Positions 50,975-63,399 of a stretch of DNA of 64,000 bases are shown here, piece by piece. Where the stretch lies: assembly GCF_963678635.1 (NCBI RefSeq), contig NC_087066.1:8399954-8463953 (forward strand), given 5' to 3'. Origin of the DNA: Symsagittifera roscoffensis (Eukaryota; Xenacoelomorpha; Acoela; Convolutidae). Every line of letters starts with the position of its first letter. Position 1 is the first letter of the stretch. The translations under genes and the position numbers were made by a program. Below the pieces are notes generated by a model. The model was not told the DNA's origin, made no database searches, and saw nothing but the letters and a program-made list of their open reading frames with translations.

Positions 50975-53017
50975 CAAATTTTGAAGAAAAAAAAACACAC
51001 CTTCAAAAAATAGTTTTACTTAAGGTTTTCAAGATGCATGAAATGTCCATCAGCTTACAATTTTGTTTCTCAACAATATTGCGGCTACGCTGTGGCTTTA
51101 TTTTGAAGAAATGTTTCTTATTCTTTTTACAACCCTTTTTTTTCATTATCATAATTTAGTGATCCAATATAAATTTGAAAAAATTGCTCAAAATAGCCCC
51201 CAAAAACTTCGCGGTTGAAATGAATGAAAAAACGACAATATTCATGTGTCGACACCATAAAAGTTGGAAAAAAGAATTGAGCTAAGAGAAACTGAAAAGT
51301 ATTATCAAATTTATAAAAACCTAATACTCATTCTGTGCTTCTCAATTTTACTAATATAATTTGCTTGTCATTTGTTTTAGGATATTTTTTATTTGTGATT
51401 TTTGTTCTGGATTGCTACATTTTTTTGCGAGAGAATTAGCAATGGATTGTCCATTAAAACTAAGAAATAGCCACCTGATTCAAGAAAAATTTGAAATGAA
51501 AAGTTTTCTGGGGGCAACCGCCTAGCGAGTTGTGAGTATGCATGCGTTGCAAAGATTACTTCCTTCTACCACGAACGCTAATAGGTTGGTTTTTGCTTGT
51601 AAAGCTTATTTTCTCCCAAAATTTGTATCTTTAAAGATCTTGCTAAAAAGTTCTCATTGAAGGAGGTTTTCTTGCAAGATTTTGCAAGAATCTAGCAAGA
51701 TATTTTAAAGAGATGCATCGTCTTGAAAAGAATCTTGCAAGATTTTTGCTAGAACTTACCACATAACATTCTTCAGAGACTAAGTTTTTTTTTAAATTCA
51801 AGGATCTAAATTTCAATCTGTAAATTTTTTATTTCACCAAAAAGGATTTTTCGCCACTAATTGATTTTTCGACCATCAAACCAAATATGGCGGTGCAGTC
51901 CGATAGAAAGGCATATACTGTTGTTTTTTGGGTCTTTTATTTGTTCTGCTCTAAAACCAATGTTTCAACATCTTGAACTAAAACTATTTTGCTTCAGTCT
52001 GATTGGCAAAAAATGACCACTTTCACATCTGCTCAATGTTCGGCCTTGTTAAAAATCGGTTAAAGAATACAGTAATCGCATTGTTTTAACCAAACCAACC
52101 AGTGCTTTCAGTGAGTGTTTTGTTCTCTGTCTTAATAAATATAAGTCACAAAATTTTGAAATTTGGAAATTTGGGCGGAATAATAAGTATAAAGACTCGT
52201 CTCTTAACATTTTTGCTGATTTTTTTTCGCTTTTTTTTCATTTTTCCAGCTCATGTCATAAAATACATTGAGTTATTGTGGTGACAGAAGATCAGACCAA
52301 ATCGATTAGTTTTATAACAACGCACATTCTTTAGGATCAGATTTATTATTATTGTAGACTAGTTGCTATGGAGGTATGCAAATCAACCTGATAGGCCCCC
52401 GAAAGGTCATCGCATTTTGCTGAGGATTGAAATCAGATGCACCATATTGGAATGAATGCACAAGTTAATGGGATCTGATTAATGGACTCTATATCACCCG
52501 GTCTCATTCGAACATCTATAAGAGACCCCCCGAAAAGAACCTAATTTTCATTAAGCAGACATTCAGCGAACAAAAATCAGTTTGCATTTTTTAAAAAAAT
52601 GCGAGTTCGTTGCCAAGCATTAATTAGCTAACATTTAGGAGTTGCAAACATTCAGCAGTTTGCTAACAACAAACAGTTTGAAATACTTGCGAAACTTTTA
52701 AGACTTACCAACGCCAATTAGCTGTATGCTTATGAGCTGCATTAAGTTTTTGAAACTCCAATTAGAGTAATTAACTATTTTCACGGAAAGTTTTTAATTA
52801 GTTGTATTAATGTCGTCTTGTCATTATTTTCGGTTAATTAGCATTAAGAAACAGTTCTAACCCTTGAAGAAACTATAATTAGAGTTTATCGTGTTTGAAT
52901 ATTGAAAATAAAATCATTAGAATATTCAAAAAAGTAAGTGATAGATAGCAGCTTTTTAAAGCTAAATGGCATGTTTTTGATTGTTTTACTTTTTTCCGTT
53001 TAAACAGAAAATATCTG
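50975..53017. repeat. 2.04-kb tandem duplication, copy 1
   Basis: Runs from CAAATTTTGAAGAAAAAAAA to TTTAAACAGAAAATATCTG. It has no gene. It contains a fragment of the 39-bp satellite motif (51656-51745) and a (C)AGTCTGATTGGC stretch. Nearly identical to 53018-55060. Confidence 0.95.
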
Positions 53018-55060
53018 CAAATTTTGAAGAAAAAAAAACACACCTTCAAAAAATAGTTTTACTTAAGGTTTTCAAGGTGCATGAAATGTCCATCAGCTTA
53101 CAATTTTGTTTCTCAACAATATTGCGGCTACGCTGTGGCTTTATTTTGAAGAAATGTTTCTTATTCTTTTTACAACCCTTTTTTTTCATTAACATAATTT
53201 AGTGATCCAATATAAATTTGAAAAAATTGCTCAAAATAGCCCCCAAAAACTTCGCGGTTGAAATGAATGAAAAAACGACAATATTCATGTGTCGACACCA
53301 TAAAAGTTGGAAAAAAGAATTGAGCTAAGAGAAACTGAAAAGTATTATCAAATTTATAAAAACCTAATACTCATTCTGTGCTTCTCAATTTTACTAATAT
53401 AATTTGCTTGTCATTTGTTTTAGGATATTTTTTATTTGTGATTTTTGTTCTGGATTGCTACATTTTTTTGCGAGAGAATTAGCAATGGATTGTCCATCAA
53501 AACTAAGAAATAGCCACCTGATTCAAGAAAAATTTGAAATGAAAAGTTTTCTGGGGGCAACCGCCTAGCGAGTTGTGAGTATGCATGCGTTGCAAAGATT
53601 ACTTCCTTCTACCACGAACGCTAATAGGTTGGTTTTTGCTTGTAAAGCTTATTTTCTCCCAAAATTTGTATCTTTAAAGATCTTGCTAAAAAGTTCTCAT
53701 TGAAGGAGGTTTTCTTGCAAGATTTTGCAAGAATCTAGCAAGATATTTTAAAGAGATGCATCGTCTTGAAAAGAATCTTGCAAGATTTTTGCTAGAACTT
53801 ACCACATAACATTCTTCAGAGACTAAGTTTTTTTTTTTAAATTCAAGGATCTAAATTTCAATCTGTAAATTTTTTATTTCACCAAAAAGGATTTTTCGCC
53901 ACTAATTGATTTTTCGACCATCAAACCAAATATGGCGGTGCAGTCCGATAGAAAGGCATATACTGTTGTTTTTTGGGTCTTTTATTTGTTCTGCTCTAAA
54001 ACCAATATTTCAACATCTTGAACTAAAACTATTTTGCTTCAGTCTGATTGGCAAAAAATGACCACTTTCACATCTGCTCAATGTTCGGCCTTGTTAAAAA
54101 TCGGTTAAAGAATACAGTAATCGCATTGTTTTAACCAAACCAACCAGTGCTTTCAGTGAGTGTTTTGTTCTCTGTCTTAATAAATATAAGTCACAAAATT
54201 TTGAAATTTGGAAATTTGGGCGGAATAATAAGTATAAAGACTCGTCTCTTAACATTTTTGCTGATTTTTTTTCGCTTTTTTTTTCATTTTTCCAGCTCAT
54301 GTCATAAAATACATTGAGTTATTGTGGTGACAGAAGATCAGACCAAATCGATTAGTTTTATAACAACGCACATTCTTTAGGATCAGATTTATTATTATTG
54401 TAGACTAGTTGCTATGGAGGTATGCAAATCAACCTGATAGGCCCCCGAAAGGTCATCGCATTTTGCTGAGGATTGAAATCAGATGCACCATATTGGAATG
54501 AATGCACAAGTTAATGGGATCTGATTAATGGACTCTATATCACCCGGTCTCATTCGAACATCTATAAGAGACCCCCCGAAAAGAACCTAATTTTCATTAA
54601 GCAGACATTCAGCGAACAAAAATCAGTTTGCATTTTTTAAAAAAATGCGAGTTCGTTGCCAAGCATTAATTAGCTAACATTTAGGAGTTGCAAACATTCA
54701 GCAGTTTGCTAACAACAAACAGTTTGAAATACTTGCGAAACTTTTAAGACTTACCAACGCCAATTAGCTGTATGCTTATGAGCTGCATTAAGTTTTTGAA
54801 ACTCCAATTAGAGGAATTAACTATTTTCACGGAAAGTTTTTAATTAGTTGTATTAATGTCGTCTTGTCATTATTTTCGGTTAATTAGCATTAAGAAACAG
54901 TTCTAACCCTTGAAGAAACTATAATTAGAGTTTATCGTGTTTGAATATTGAAAATAAAATCATAAGAATATTCAAAAAAGTAAGTGATAGATAGCAGCTT
55001 TTTAAAGCTAAATGGCATGTTTTTGATTGTTTTACTTTTTTCCGTTTAAACAGAAAATAT
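53018..55060. repeat. 2.04-kb tandem duplication, copy 2
   Basis: I see only a handful of differences from copy 1: AAGATGC/AAGGTGC, TTATCATAA/TTAACATAA, CCATTAAAA/CCATCAAAA, CAATGTTTC/CAATATTTC, AGAGTAATT/AGAGGAATT, CATTAGAAT/CATAAGAAT and two T-run length changes. More than 99% identity. The offset grows from 2043 to 2046 through the T runs. Open frames at 52981-53202 and 54094-54300 are incidental. Confidence 0.95.
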
Positions 55061-56478
55061 TCTAATGTCTGCTGAGATTTTTAAAATATCAGGTAGTATA
55101 AAAACAGTAATTAAACATCCACCGGGAAACCATCACTTTATTTAAGTTCGCCGGTTTTTGCCGACTTTGCAAAAAGATTGCTTTCAATGCCAACTGCAAA
55201 AAGAACAACTGACTGATTTTAATCACAACATGCTAATTGTTCCTACTTCTATAGCTTCCTCTTTGGAAGTTTAGAATAGAAAGGAAGTTAGTGGGCCTAA
55301 AAAAGTAGGTTAATTAGCATTCACAGTCAATTTTTACCTCAAAACGCAATCTTGAAATCAATTGTATATTAACATATGAACTAATTAAACTATTTAATTT
55401 TTTTTATACAAAAACGAAAACTGAAAAAGAAATTTTATGTTTTATCTTGATTTAATTAATAAAATTTAATTTCCGCTCCAAAGTTTTTTTAATTTTCGGC
55501 GGAGAACGCTTTAGATTCATGGCAAGCTAAAAGGCAACATTTATGACAAATCACATTTTCTGTTACATTGAAACATTGAAAACTAACAAAAAAAATATTT
55601 TTTTTTAAAAACAAATTATACAACTTTATGTAGGAATTTCTTAGACTTCAAAAAATTAAAACATCTGCTTAGTCAGGTCTAGTAAAAAAGATAATGTTTT
55701 CTTCGATAATATTTCATCGGTTTGACTAATTTTCGACTAATTTTCGTTGTTGACCTTTGGCATCAAATCTAATTTTCCGGATCCTGAACCGTCTTTGTAA
55801 ACTTCCCTTGGGTCTGCTTGGATAATTTTTGCAGCCATTTTTTTTAAACCGAATGAGCACAAAAAACCGAACAAAAAATTGAAATAGATTTATTGATTTA
55901 CAACTAGGATGTACATGGCAGCCTCTCTGATTTGATAAAGATATGGCCAAGAAACTTTTTTATCGAGCAAAAATGAGTTTTTTTTTTGCTTGGGGATAGC
56001 AATGCGAACAGTTGCTTTTGTTGACTAATTTTGATTTTATTCGAGCTTTATTTATTACTTCACTAACCCCCAGAAAAATGGCATGATGATTGTTCAAGGC
56101 TCCTAACAAGCTAGAATTTGGCTGTGGTTTGCCTAGAAGCTTACTTTGAATGTACTTTTCCATCTTCCGCCTTAGTGCTCAAAAATATTGGTTCAACTAA
56201 ACATAGAAGAGAGCCTTCTGTTTGCAAAAAAGGCTCCAGTAAGTCGAGAAACTATTTTCAACATAACACACATTCGCAAAAATGTCAACAAAGCTCAAAA
56301 ATAACGGCAACAATTGATTGATCAAATTAATCAAAAAAATTTGCTTCCTAAGAGTTTAAAACAAAATATCAGGTTGAAACAATTTGAATTTCAGATATAT
56401 TTTATGATTGGCTTTTTTAATAGATGTTGATAGATTTTAATCGTACTATCATACTTTCACTTTGCTAATAAAAAGACA
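55061..56478. other. Spacer, no gene seen
   Basis: The short frames at 55726-55950, 55960-56163 and 56118-56321 lie on both strands and have no recognisable domain. Confidence 0.4.
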
Positions 56479-56479
56479 A

Positions 56480-57010
56480 CAAGACTGCTCGTAACAGGGC
56501 GAAACCCTGAATGTTCCGACTGCCTTTTAAGGTTTATGGAGCAGTAATAACATTAAAAAATTCAATGAAATAAAAAAAAATGAATTTTTTTTTCTAAAAT
56601 TTGAAATTTTTTATGAAAATCATCCCCCCACACGCCATATAAAGTACAAAAGGATAGATTTTGCTCCTTGTAATAAACCAATTATGGCAAATCAGCTTCT
56701 TTTAACTAATTTGGAACGATTTCTAAGACGGATTAACTCTCCGCTTACGCATTATTAGCGCGAAATATATCGCGCGTTAATTGTCCCAAATTGGCCAAAA
56801 TTGCAATCTTTAAACCCCCGTAACTTTACGAAAAATGATCACAGGTGAAATATCTTTTCAAATTTGAGCTCAGGATAACAATACCTTTCGAATGATATAA
56901 AAAAAATTCGGTCAAAAATGGCTAGTTAAAAAGTCGAAATTTGTCTGAAGAAAAAAAAACCCACCCCGAGCACAAGTATTCCGTTACTTTCGTATCGAAA
57001 GTCGGAACAA
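56480..57010 (+). repeat. GAAGC-family small element, forward copy
   Basis: Complete copy from CAAGACTGCTC to ATCGAAAGTCGGAACAA. The outer stem ACTGCTC/GAGCAGT is perfect. The inner hairpin has one changed base (GAAACCCTG), which widens the loop. The central hairpin GCGCGA-AATATA-TCGCGC and right hairpin are intact. Confidence 0.9.
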
Positions 57011-57295
57011 TAAAGAACGCACTTTAGTTGAACGGATGTACATTCATGCTGCTTAAGTAATTATAAGTAGAAACAGTTTGTAAGAAATTGCCAACTTTTC
57101 CATGCTGTGTCTGAAACCCATGCTGAGTCTAATCACATGACAGTTCTTGCTGTGAAAACATTATATATTTGCTGCTTCGAGTCCCGTTTGATTTTAAGAT
57201 TTGCGAGGAAAATCATTTTTCAAAACTACTAGAGTCAGTCCGATCAGATGACAACCCAAAGACTAGGTTCACTGGGAAAAATTCATGTTTCTTAT

Positions 57296-57663
57296 CAGTA
57301 GCGGACTGGGGGGAGGAGGATTTGGGGAGCGGTTGCTTTTTTGTACTATTTTGAGATATCCATTTTTTCGCTGACTGACATGAAAAATTTTCTAAAGTCT
57401 TAAAATCTATACTAATTTTGAGGGGGAAGCGCGCGCCGAAAAAACGCAATTTTTGTTGTCAAAATTTTCCAAAAGGTGCCTAAAAACGCCTTTTTTCAAA
57501 AGTTTGCCTTCAGCGCACAAATTTTAATTAAATTAGGGTCTTTATGCTGGTTTGGGAGAGCTCAGAAAATCAATTCGGTCGACCTAAAAAAAAAGTCGGC
57601 AAAATTTTTCAAATTTTTTTTTGAAAATCCGCCCCCCTCGAGAAATTCCTAGATTCGCGCCTG
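57296..57663 (-). mobile_element. hAT-like MITE with exact 8-bp TSD
   Basis: Ends CAGTAGCGGACT and TTCGCGCCTG, an imperfect inverted repeat. Exact TTTCTTAT flanks both sides (57288-57295 and 57664-57671). The interior has GAGATATCCATTTTT, a GCGCGCGCC stretch, GAGCTCAGAAAATCAATTCG, GGTCGACC and a C-rich tail. No coding capacity. This copy fixes the boundaries and the hAT assignment of the family at 1151, 6246, 11183 and 22583. Confidence 0.9.
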
Positions 57664-57671
57664 TTTCTTAT

Positions 57672-58729
57672 TACTATCATTATCGAGCTTCAAACTTTGA
57701 CCCTGTCAGGTTTGGCAATGATTTTGCCTCAAATCAATTCTCACTGAGTTGATCAAAAATTCTGATAAAGACTACTCCTGTCTCGAAAATAATCATTGGT
57801 TTATAATTTTTTACAATCAAATCTGCTTAAAAATTGATTTAAGAAACAGTAGCATACATTGAACACGTTGCAAATGTTGAAAAACTTGGCAGAAATCAAG
57901 CAGAGCTCAAGGCTCACTATCAAAAATTAGTAATCATTGTGAAATTTTAGACAAGAGACACTTGGAAACTATTATATCTTACGAAAAGCAAAATACCTTT
58001 TTGTCAAGTGTTTTCCCTGAGTTTTTCGTCAATTTTATTGTTAGAAGACAGTAATTGGTGTAGTTTTATTCCAAGACAATTTTCAAATTTTTATCTAGTC
58101 CTTTATCAACGCATTTTTGGGATAGTTTAATGCGTGATAGGTTTCTCATAAGTAGCGATTGGATTCAGCTGGGATCAGCCGCCCAATTCCCCCCGCTCAC
58201 AGACCTACCGAATGCCCTCCCAAAGTATGTATTAATTCTGAAAAAAAATCTGTCTAAAATATTTCATATAAACGCGCAAATAAATTTTCTTAACAATTTT
58301 ATGAGATTGCATTTGTATGTTGTTAATTACACAAATTCATGTCTCAATTCACTTTTCTTTAGCAATACGTTTAGTTTTGAACAAATCTGGGCTTTACTCA
58401 AAGTTAGCTTATGAAAAATTTTTACGTTCTCCCCTTAAATCAATTGGGGGGACAATTGTACGGTTGATTCTTCGGCTGTTCTGGGATTCGATCCGGCTGT
58501 TCCATAAGTTGCATTAATTTGAATTAAGGCAAGCTAACTGTCCCGACCATTGAAAATGGGGGAAGGACTTTGTATTCGGGTGTGTTTCATTTTCATTTAT
58601 TTTTTGTTTTCCACGCAAAATCACCTACCACGAATTATCATCGGACAGGGTTGAGTGATACATCATTTTAAAGCCCTTTCAGTCGTAATTTGAACGACAT
58701 TAAAAAATTTTCCCAATATTGAGGAAAAC
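57672..58729. other. Spacer, no gene seen
   Basis: The open frame at 58130-58414 begins in a slightly GC-richer stretch (GCTGGGATCAGCCGCCCAAT) but has no domain I recognise and turns into AT-rich sequence. Confidence 0.4.
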
Positions 58730-58975
58730 CGTTTTGCAGTTTTTTTATTTTTAGTCCAATTTCAAGCTAACTAGTAAGGTAGTTAGTAATTCAAAAAATT
58801 TCCGCGCAAAAATTTTTAAATTTTTTTCAATTTTTTTTTCGTTTTTCTAGTTTTTTTTAAAAAACTGTTTTCCAATTGACTTATTTTACGATGACCCTCA
58901 AATATGCCTATGTTCTTTTTTTTTGTCTGAACAACCTGTGCTATTTGCACAGTAACCGGCTCTCCTTGGTGATCG
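58730..58975. repeat. Dispersed repeat ending TTGCACAGTAACCGGCT, copy B
   Basis: Counterpart of 49920-50250; see the shared TTTTTCTAGT, ATATGCCTA and TTGCACAGTAACCGGCTCTCC order. Confidence 0.5.
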
Positions 58976-59439
58976 TATGAAGAGGTTAGTAGACGCTAAT
59001 TGCATCAAAATGAATAAATTACACATGAGTTAAATCAATTCAACGAGCTCTTTTTTATTGAATTTAAAAATATTTATCAATCTAATTATGCATAATATTT
59101 TGGTTTCTTTGGTAATATTGACAAATTTTTTTCTAAATTTAGTGGTTTGCTTGTAAAAGTTGATTTTTTTCTGTTTTTCTGCTCTTGGTCCCATTCTGCT
59201 CTTAAACCATTATACTTATTGAGTGGCCACCTGGGTGAAGATATATTTCACATACGCTGTGCTGTGTTAAGTACAAAGCAATGAGTTTAGCATGTACTAA
59301 CGCATTTAAAGTTTTCAATTCAATTTGCAAAAAATTTTGAGCCCAATTTATTGTTCAATTTTGCATTAATCACTCTATAACTTGCGCTTAGGTATCCTAA
59401 AGTTGCAAAATAATCATTTCATTTTTCAAATCCCCATAG

Positions 59440-59620
59440 TTTAAGTAAGTTTAACCGCAGCTGATATATCGTTTTCATTTTCAGCACAGATCATCAATAA
59501 CTTTTGGACTGTATAAAAAAGTCCGTCGAAAACTGCTGGTTTAAAAACTTCGAAGTTTGTCTGGAGAAAAAGATCACCCAGAGTACACACTTTCCGTCAT
59601 TTCCTTTGGAAACCCAGGCA
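59440..59620 (+). repeat. GAAGC-family right-half relic
   Basis: ATCAATAACTTTTGGACTGTATAAAAAAGTCCGTCGAAAACTGCTGG, GAAGTTTGTCTGGAGAAAAAGATCACCCAGAGTACA and TTTCCGTCATTTCCTTTGGAAA follow the right half of the family in order, with heavy divergence (parts quoted for identification). Confidence 0.5.
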
Positions 59621-59644
59621 ATTAGAAAAAGGACTCGTAAAAAA

Positions 59645-59990
59645 GAACGTAGCCAACTAACAGTTGGAAAAGAGTAATGAACGCAAGGAAACTGAAAAAA
59701 AAAAACAGACTTAATTTTTCATGAGACTTCAACTTTTGAATTTCGAATTTAGATGGCCATGAAGCTTTTTGAATTTGTAGGAAAATTTATTGTGGACACT
59801 TTTTTATTAAAATTAACCCAATTTGAGAAAACTGGTTTAATAGGTAAAACTTTTATTTCGCTGGGAAATCTGGTAATTAATTTCCATTTTCAAAATTAGA
59901 AGTCAATCACGCTTTTCGTAACCTTTACACTTTTCTTGTTCGATAGTGGAGTTTGCCTTCTTTTAAACAAAAGAAATGCACTGAACTTAA
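59645..59990 (+). repeat. GTTGGAAAAGAGT repeat, copy 1
   Basis: Shares with 62650-62990 GTTGGAAAAGAGT, GAACGCAAG, GAAGCTTTTTGAA, AATTAACCCAATTTGAGAAA, ATAGGTAAA, TTTATTTCGC, GATAGTGGAGTTTGCCTTC and AACAAAAGAAATG in order. About 340 bp, perhaps 75-80% identical by eye. Confidence 0.7.
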
Positions 59991-60879
59991 AAAGAAATCA
60001 CAAGTCAAACCGCGAAAAATCAAAACTGAACGCGAACAAGTTTTAAGACTTTTTCCTGAAAAAAAAAACAGAAAAAAATCAGCAATACCTGTATAAGAGT
60101 CCTCACTACGTCTATTACTCTTAATAAATGAGCTAAAATGATTTCTTACCGAGTAAGTGTAGACATAATAAATATGACTTTTACGCAATTCGCAGCGATT
60201 AAAAATAAATTTAATCTGAAGCTTGAATTCACTAAAATATAATCCATAATTCATTAATAGGTATTATTCCAATTTAATCATTGCAAAATTTATCATTAAA
60301 AGTTATCTAGCTACAAATTGTACAATTCTTGGAAAACGAATCCAATAGACTGAAACATATCTGCAATAACTTACAAACTTAAAGGCGAGCTGGGCAAAAG
60401 CAATATCTCAGCGATGCATTCAAGTGACATTCAAACGAAGAAACTTGTAGCACGCTGGTTCCTATGACACAAAATCCAGATACTTTCTGGTGCTTCATTA
60501 ATCAAATCGAAAATCCGTAACGATTACATAGACAAATGTTGTAAACAGAAACATGTTTATGAATGAACTCTCAATTAAAGCTTCACTATTCTTGGAACTA
60601 CATGATATGAATCTACTTGAAGGTTTCCCTTGAAGCGACCAGCTTGTTTCGGAATTTGTTTTACAATAAAGCGCCATAAAAAATTCCTTGAAAGCCAAAA
60701 TGAAACGATCTTTTCAAATATCAACAAATATGAAGAAAACAGTTGATGATTTGCTAACTGATTTGATTATTAAGTCCTATATTCCTCGTCATATTTTTAC
60801 GGTTCCCAACAGTTCCATCCAATGCAGACCTTTCAACCCCATTTACTGGATTAAGTTGGGTTAGGTATCTACTGTGTAC

Positions 60880-60928
60880 TCATTTCACGCCCCCTCCAGT
60901 AATGTTTAGACTGGCTCCCCCTGTGTAC
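60880..60928 (-). CDS. Host gene, terminal coding exon
   Basis: Acceptor TTCTGTTCTTCAG is followed by GTACACAGGGGG. The first base completes the Arg codon left open (CG) by the preceding exon. Fifteen further residues (YTGGASLNITGGGVK) run to a TGA at 60882-60880. Phase and splice signal agree with the exon at 61599-61774. The 3' UTR lies below 60880; no convincing polyadenylation signal was picked out. Confidence 0.65.
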
Positions 60929-61129
60929 CTGAAGAACAGAAAATAAAGAGTTATTTCATCTGAAAACGACAATCAATGAGACATACGCAAAGGACACTTC
61001 AAATAGAAAAATGAAAAAAAAAACATTGAAGATGCATGAAACCAAATACCACTCTTTTTGCTTCCCTGTAAAAAAATTGGTCAACAATTTTCTCAGCACC
61101 TCAAGGATTCCATCCCACGCCAAAAATAC

Positions 61130-61380
61130 AGCCAAACGACAGTTGAAAAATTGTCAATGAACTCAGGGAGACCGAATAAACATGGCTAATTTTTTTTGAA
61201 AAACTTACAAGAATCTTGTTTATTAGCAATTTTGGTTCATAAAAATAACTTAACTAGAGAAAACTGGGTCAAAAATAAATTTTATATTCAAAAATAAATT
61301 TTATATGAAACTAAAAATCAATCAAATTTGTTTTGCACTTTCGCAATTCGAGAGCGTACTTTGCCTTGCTTTTGGTAAAC
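61130..61380 (+). repeat. GTTGGAAAAGAGT repeat, decayed copy 2, intronic
   Basis: ACAGTTGAAAAATTGTCAATGAACTC, GAGAAAACTGGGTCAA, TTCGCAATTCGAGAGCGTACTTTGCCTTGC correspond in order to the copies on either side. It lies in the last intron of the host gene, about 1.5 kb from each. Confidence 0.45.
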
Positions 61381-61598
61381 TAATTTGAATTGAGCTGAAT
61401 TGAGTCCAAAGTCAAACAGCGAACCAAAGCCAAATTTGAACAAAAATCAAAAGTCAGAAGTCAAAAGTTACAACACTTATTGACACTTAACCGCAAGAAA
61501 TCTGCAAGTCAAATTATCCGCTCTGGTATTAGGGATTTAAGTTTTTCAATTTAAAAACGGTAGCTGCAACGCTAAATAAAAGGAAAAAGAGGACGTAC

Positions 61599-61774
61599 CG
61601 AGGATGCCTGTGTCGGTTTAGAGACCCAAAATTGCCCGCAGAGGACCCGTAAAGAGATCCGCTGTGGTTGGCCCCCTTATCCCAGGCAGCATAGGGGTGC
61701 TGTCCGAACAGTTCCAGTTCCAGCTTTGTGGTGCCTAGATGCCTGGAAATGGAGCTGTCCAACTTCTGCTTCAC
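61599..61774 (-). CDS. Host gene, penultimate coding exon
   Basis: Acceptor ATGTTATGTTTCAG at 61776-61775 and donor GTACGT at 61598-61593 enclose 176 nt. It encodes VKQKLDSSISRHLGTTKLEL then a Gly/Ser/His-rich part (SLYGSSAGNFGSLNRHRHP), entered in phase 0 and left in phase 2. GC content is clearly above the surroundings. The N-terminal part (with VLER from the previous exon) could be a short amphipathic helix. I do not recognise the protein. Confidence 0.75.
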
Positions 61775-62368
61775 CTGAAACATAACATGATAATTTCTAA
61801 CATCGAGAAAAATTCTAGCGAAAGAAACTCAATTTTCGTCTAGACTAAGTTTGAACCATTAATGTGATGCAGAAAAAGAAATGGTGTCAACAATGATAAA
61901 TAACTTTATTTTCAAGGCAGAAACGTATAAATAAGCATTGTATAAAACTGCACGTTTTGCGATTAAATTCGGCTTCGGCGAAGAACAAAAAGCATCAGCC
62001 TGTCAAATGACATCTCCATAACAATACTGGTCTTTTAAAAGTACAAAATTTGCAGCAAACTGGTTCAATATCATTTTTTCGAATGCCCAATTAATGATAA
62101 CATCCTCTTCAGTCAACGGATCTGAACGAGGTTAATTAACCTTGAAAAGCTCTTTTTGATGTCGAAAGCCAATTACTCTAAAAAATATTACTTTATGGCC
62201 AATTAAAAAGCTCAAATCAACGATATTGCTAAGTAACAATTCGACATGAACTATAAAACTTGACCGCATTATGAACTGATTTCCGAATTGCTTGCTTAAT
62301 GGGATCCGTTATCTCGTTGGTGAATGTTAAACCTTGTTAATCCATGTACAAAAATAGGACACACTTAC

Positions 62369-62579
62369 CCTCTCTAAGACTGCGTCGAACTCGCTGCTTG
62401 TCCTGAGTCCATGAGCATGATGTGATACAGGGGTGGATAATGTGTGACCTCCAGCAGCAGCAGAAGAAGAGAGATGATTGAGGTTGAGGTAGTTCCTTCT
62501 ACTGTTACTTTGATTGACAGCTGCTGACTGGGACAGATGGGAAGCGGAAGACACGTCAGCCGTTCGCTGTCTCTCCGCA
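62369..62579 (-). CDS. Host gene, third-last coding exon in window
   Basis: Acceptor GTCATGTTTCAG (AG at 62581-62580) and donor GTAAGT at 62368-62363 enclose 211 nt, entered with two bases of a codon pending and left in phase 0. It encodes a Ser/Ala/His-rich low-complexity stretch (NHLSSSAAAGGHTLSTPVSH) ending in SSEFDAVLER. The introns that follow are 594 and 670 bp. Further upstream exons must lie beyond 62.6 kb and probably outside the window. Protein not recognised; composition suggests a disordered C-terminal region. Confidence 0.7.
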
Positions 62580-62649
62580 CTGAAACATGACATACCACAC
62601 TGAGCGCTTTTTACATTTGAGGCCACGGTGTAAAAACTTATGACATCGT

Positions 62650-62990
62650 TTTTTAAACATAGCAAACGGACAGTTGGAAAAGAGTCATTGAACGCAAGTA
62701 AACAGATTTGTCTTTTTGAAAAAATCAACTTTCGAATTTCCACGAAAAATAAGGTTACCCTGAAGCTCTTTGAAATTCTAGAACAATTTACTATTGGCAC
62801 TTTTTTGATAAATTAACCCAATTTGAGAAAACTGGATCAATAGGTAAACTTTATTTCGCAGGGAAACTCGATAATTAAATTCCACTGTCGAAACTAGAAG
62901 TGAACCACGTTTTTCCTGACCATTACAATTTCGCTGTTCGATAATGGAGTTTACCTTCCTTTTAACAAAAGAAATGAGCTGAGCTTTAAA
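62650..62990 (+). repeat. GTTGGAAAAGAGT repeat, copy 3, intronic
   Basis: Third copy in the same orientation, with CAGTTGGAAAAGAGTCATTG at about 62670 and AACAAAAGAAATGAGCTGAG at the right. Lies in the intron upstream of the exon at 62369-62579. Confidence 0.7.
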
Positions 62991-63084
62991 AAAATCAAAA
63001 ATAAAACCGGGAAAAAGAATATTTGAGCATAGAGTTTTTTTTTGTCTTAACTGGTCCTTTTGATTTGACTTCGAAAGCTATTGA

Positions 63085-63365
63085 CAAATTTTATCTGAAA
63101 GCTATTGACAATCTGGACTCAAATTTAAAAAAGTAACTCGCCTGTGGTCGCTTTTGATGAAACTATAGGGGTTGAAAATTGCCAATTTGGGACAATCAAC
63201 GCGCAAAATACTTCGTGCGATAAACGCGATAATCTTTTTGCCTGTGAGGTGGAAAATTGAAAAAAAAATCTGTTAAAATAAATTTGAGTTTAAATTTCAA
63301 ACTTAAAAAAAAAATTTCAAGGGGCAATCGGAACATTCAAGATTTCGCTCTAACACGAACGATCT
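63085..63365 (-). repeat. GAAGC-family small element, decayed reverse copy
   Basis: CTGTGGTCGCTTTTGATGAAACTATAGGGGTTGAAAATTGCCAATTTGGGACAATCAACGCGCAAAAT-like order (right to left of the family), then GGGGCAATCGGAACATTCAAGATTTCGCTCT and ACGAACGATCTTG. Old copy with a weak left hairpin. Confidence 0.55.
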
Positions 63366-63399
63366 TTGTTCCTCCAATTTTTGAAAAAAACTGAAGAAT

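Noticed and set aside
57296-57354. Part of a 61-aa ORF
   Set aside because: Runs across the MITE boundary; no coding signal.
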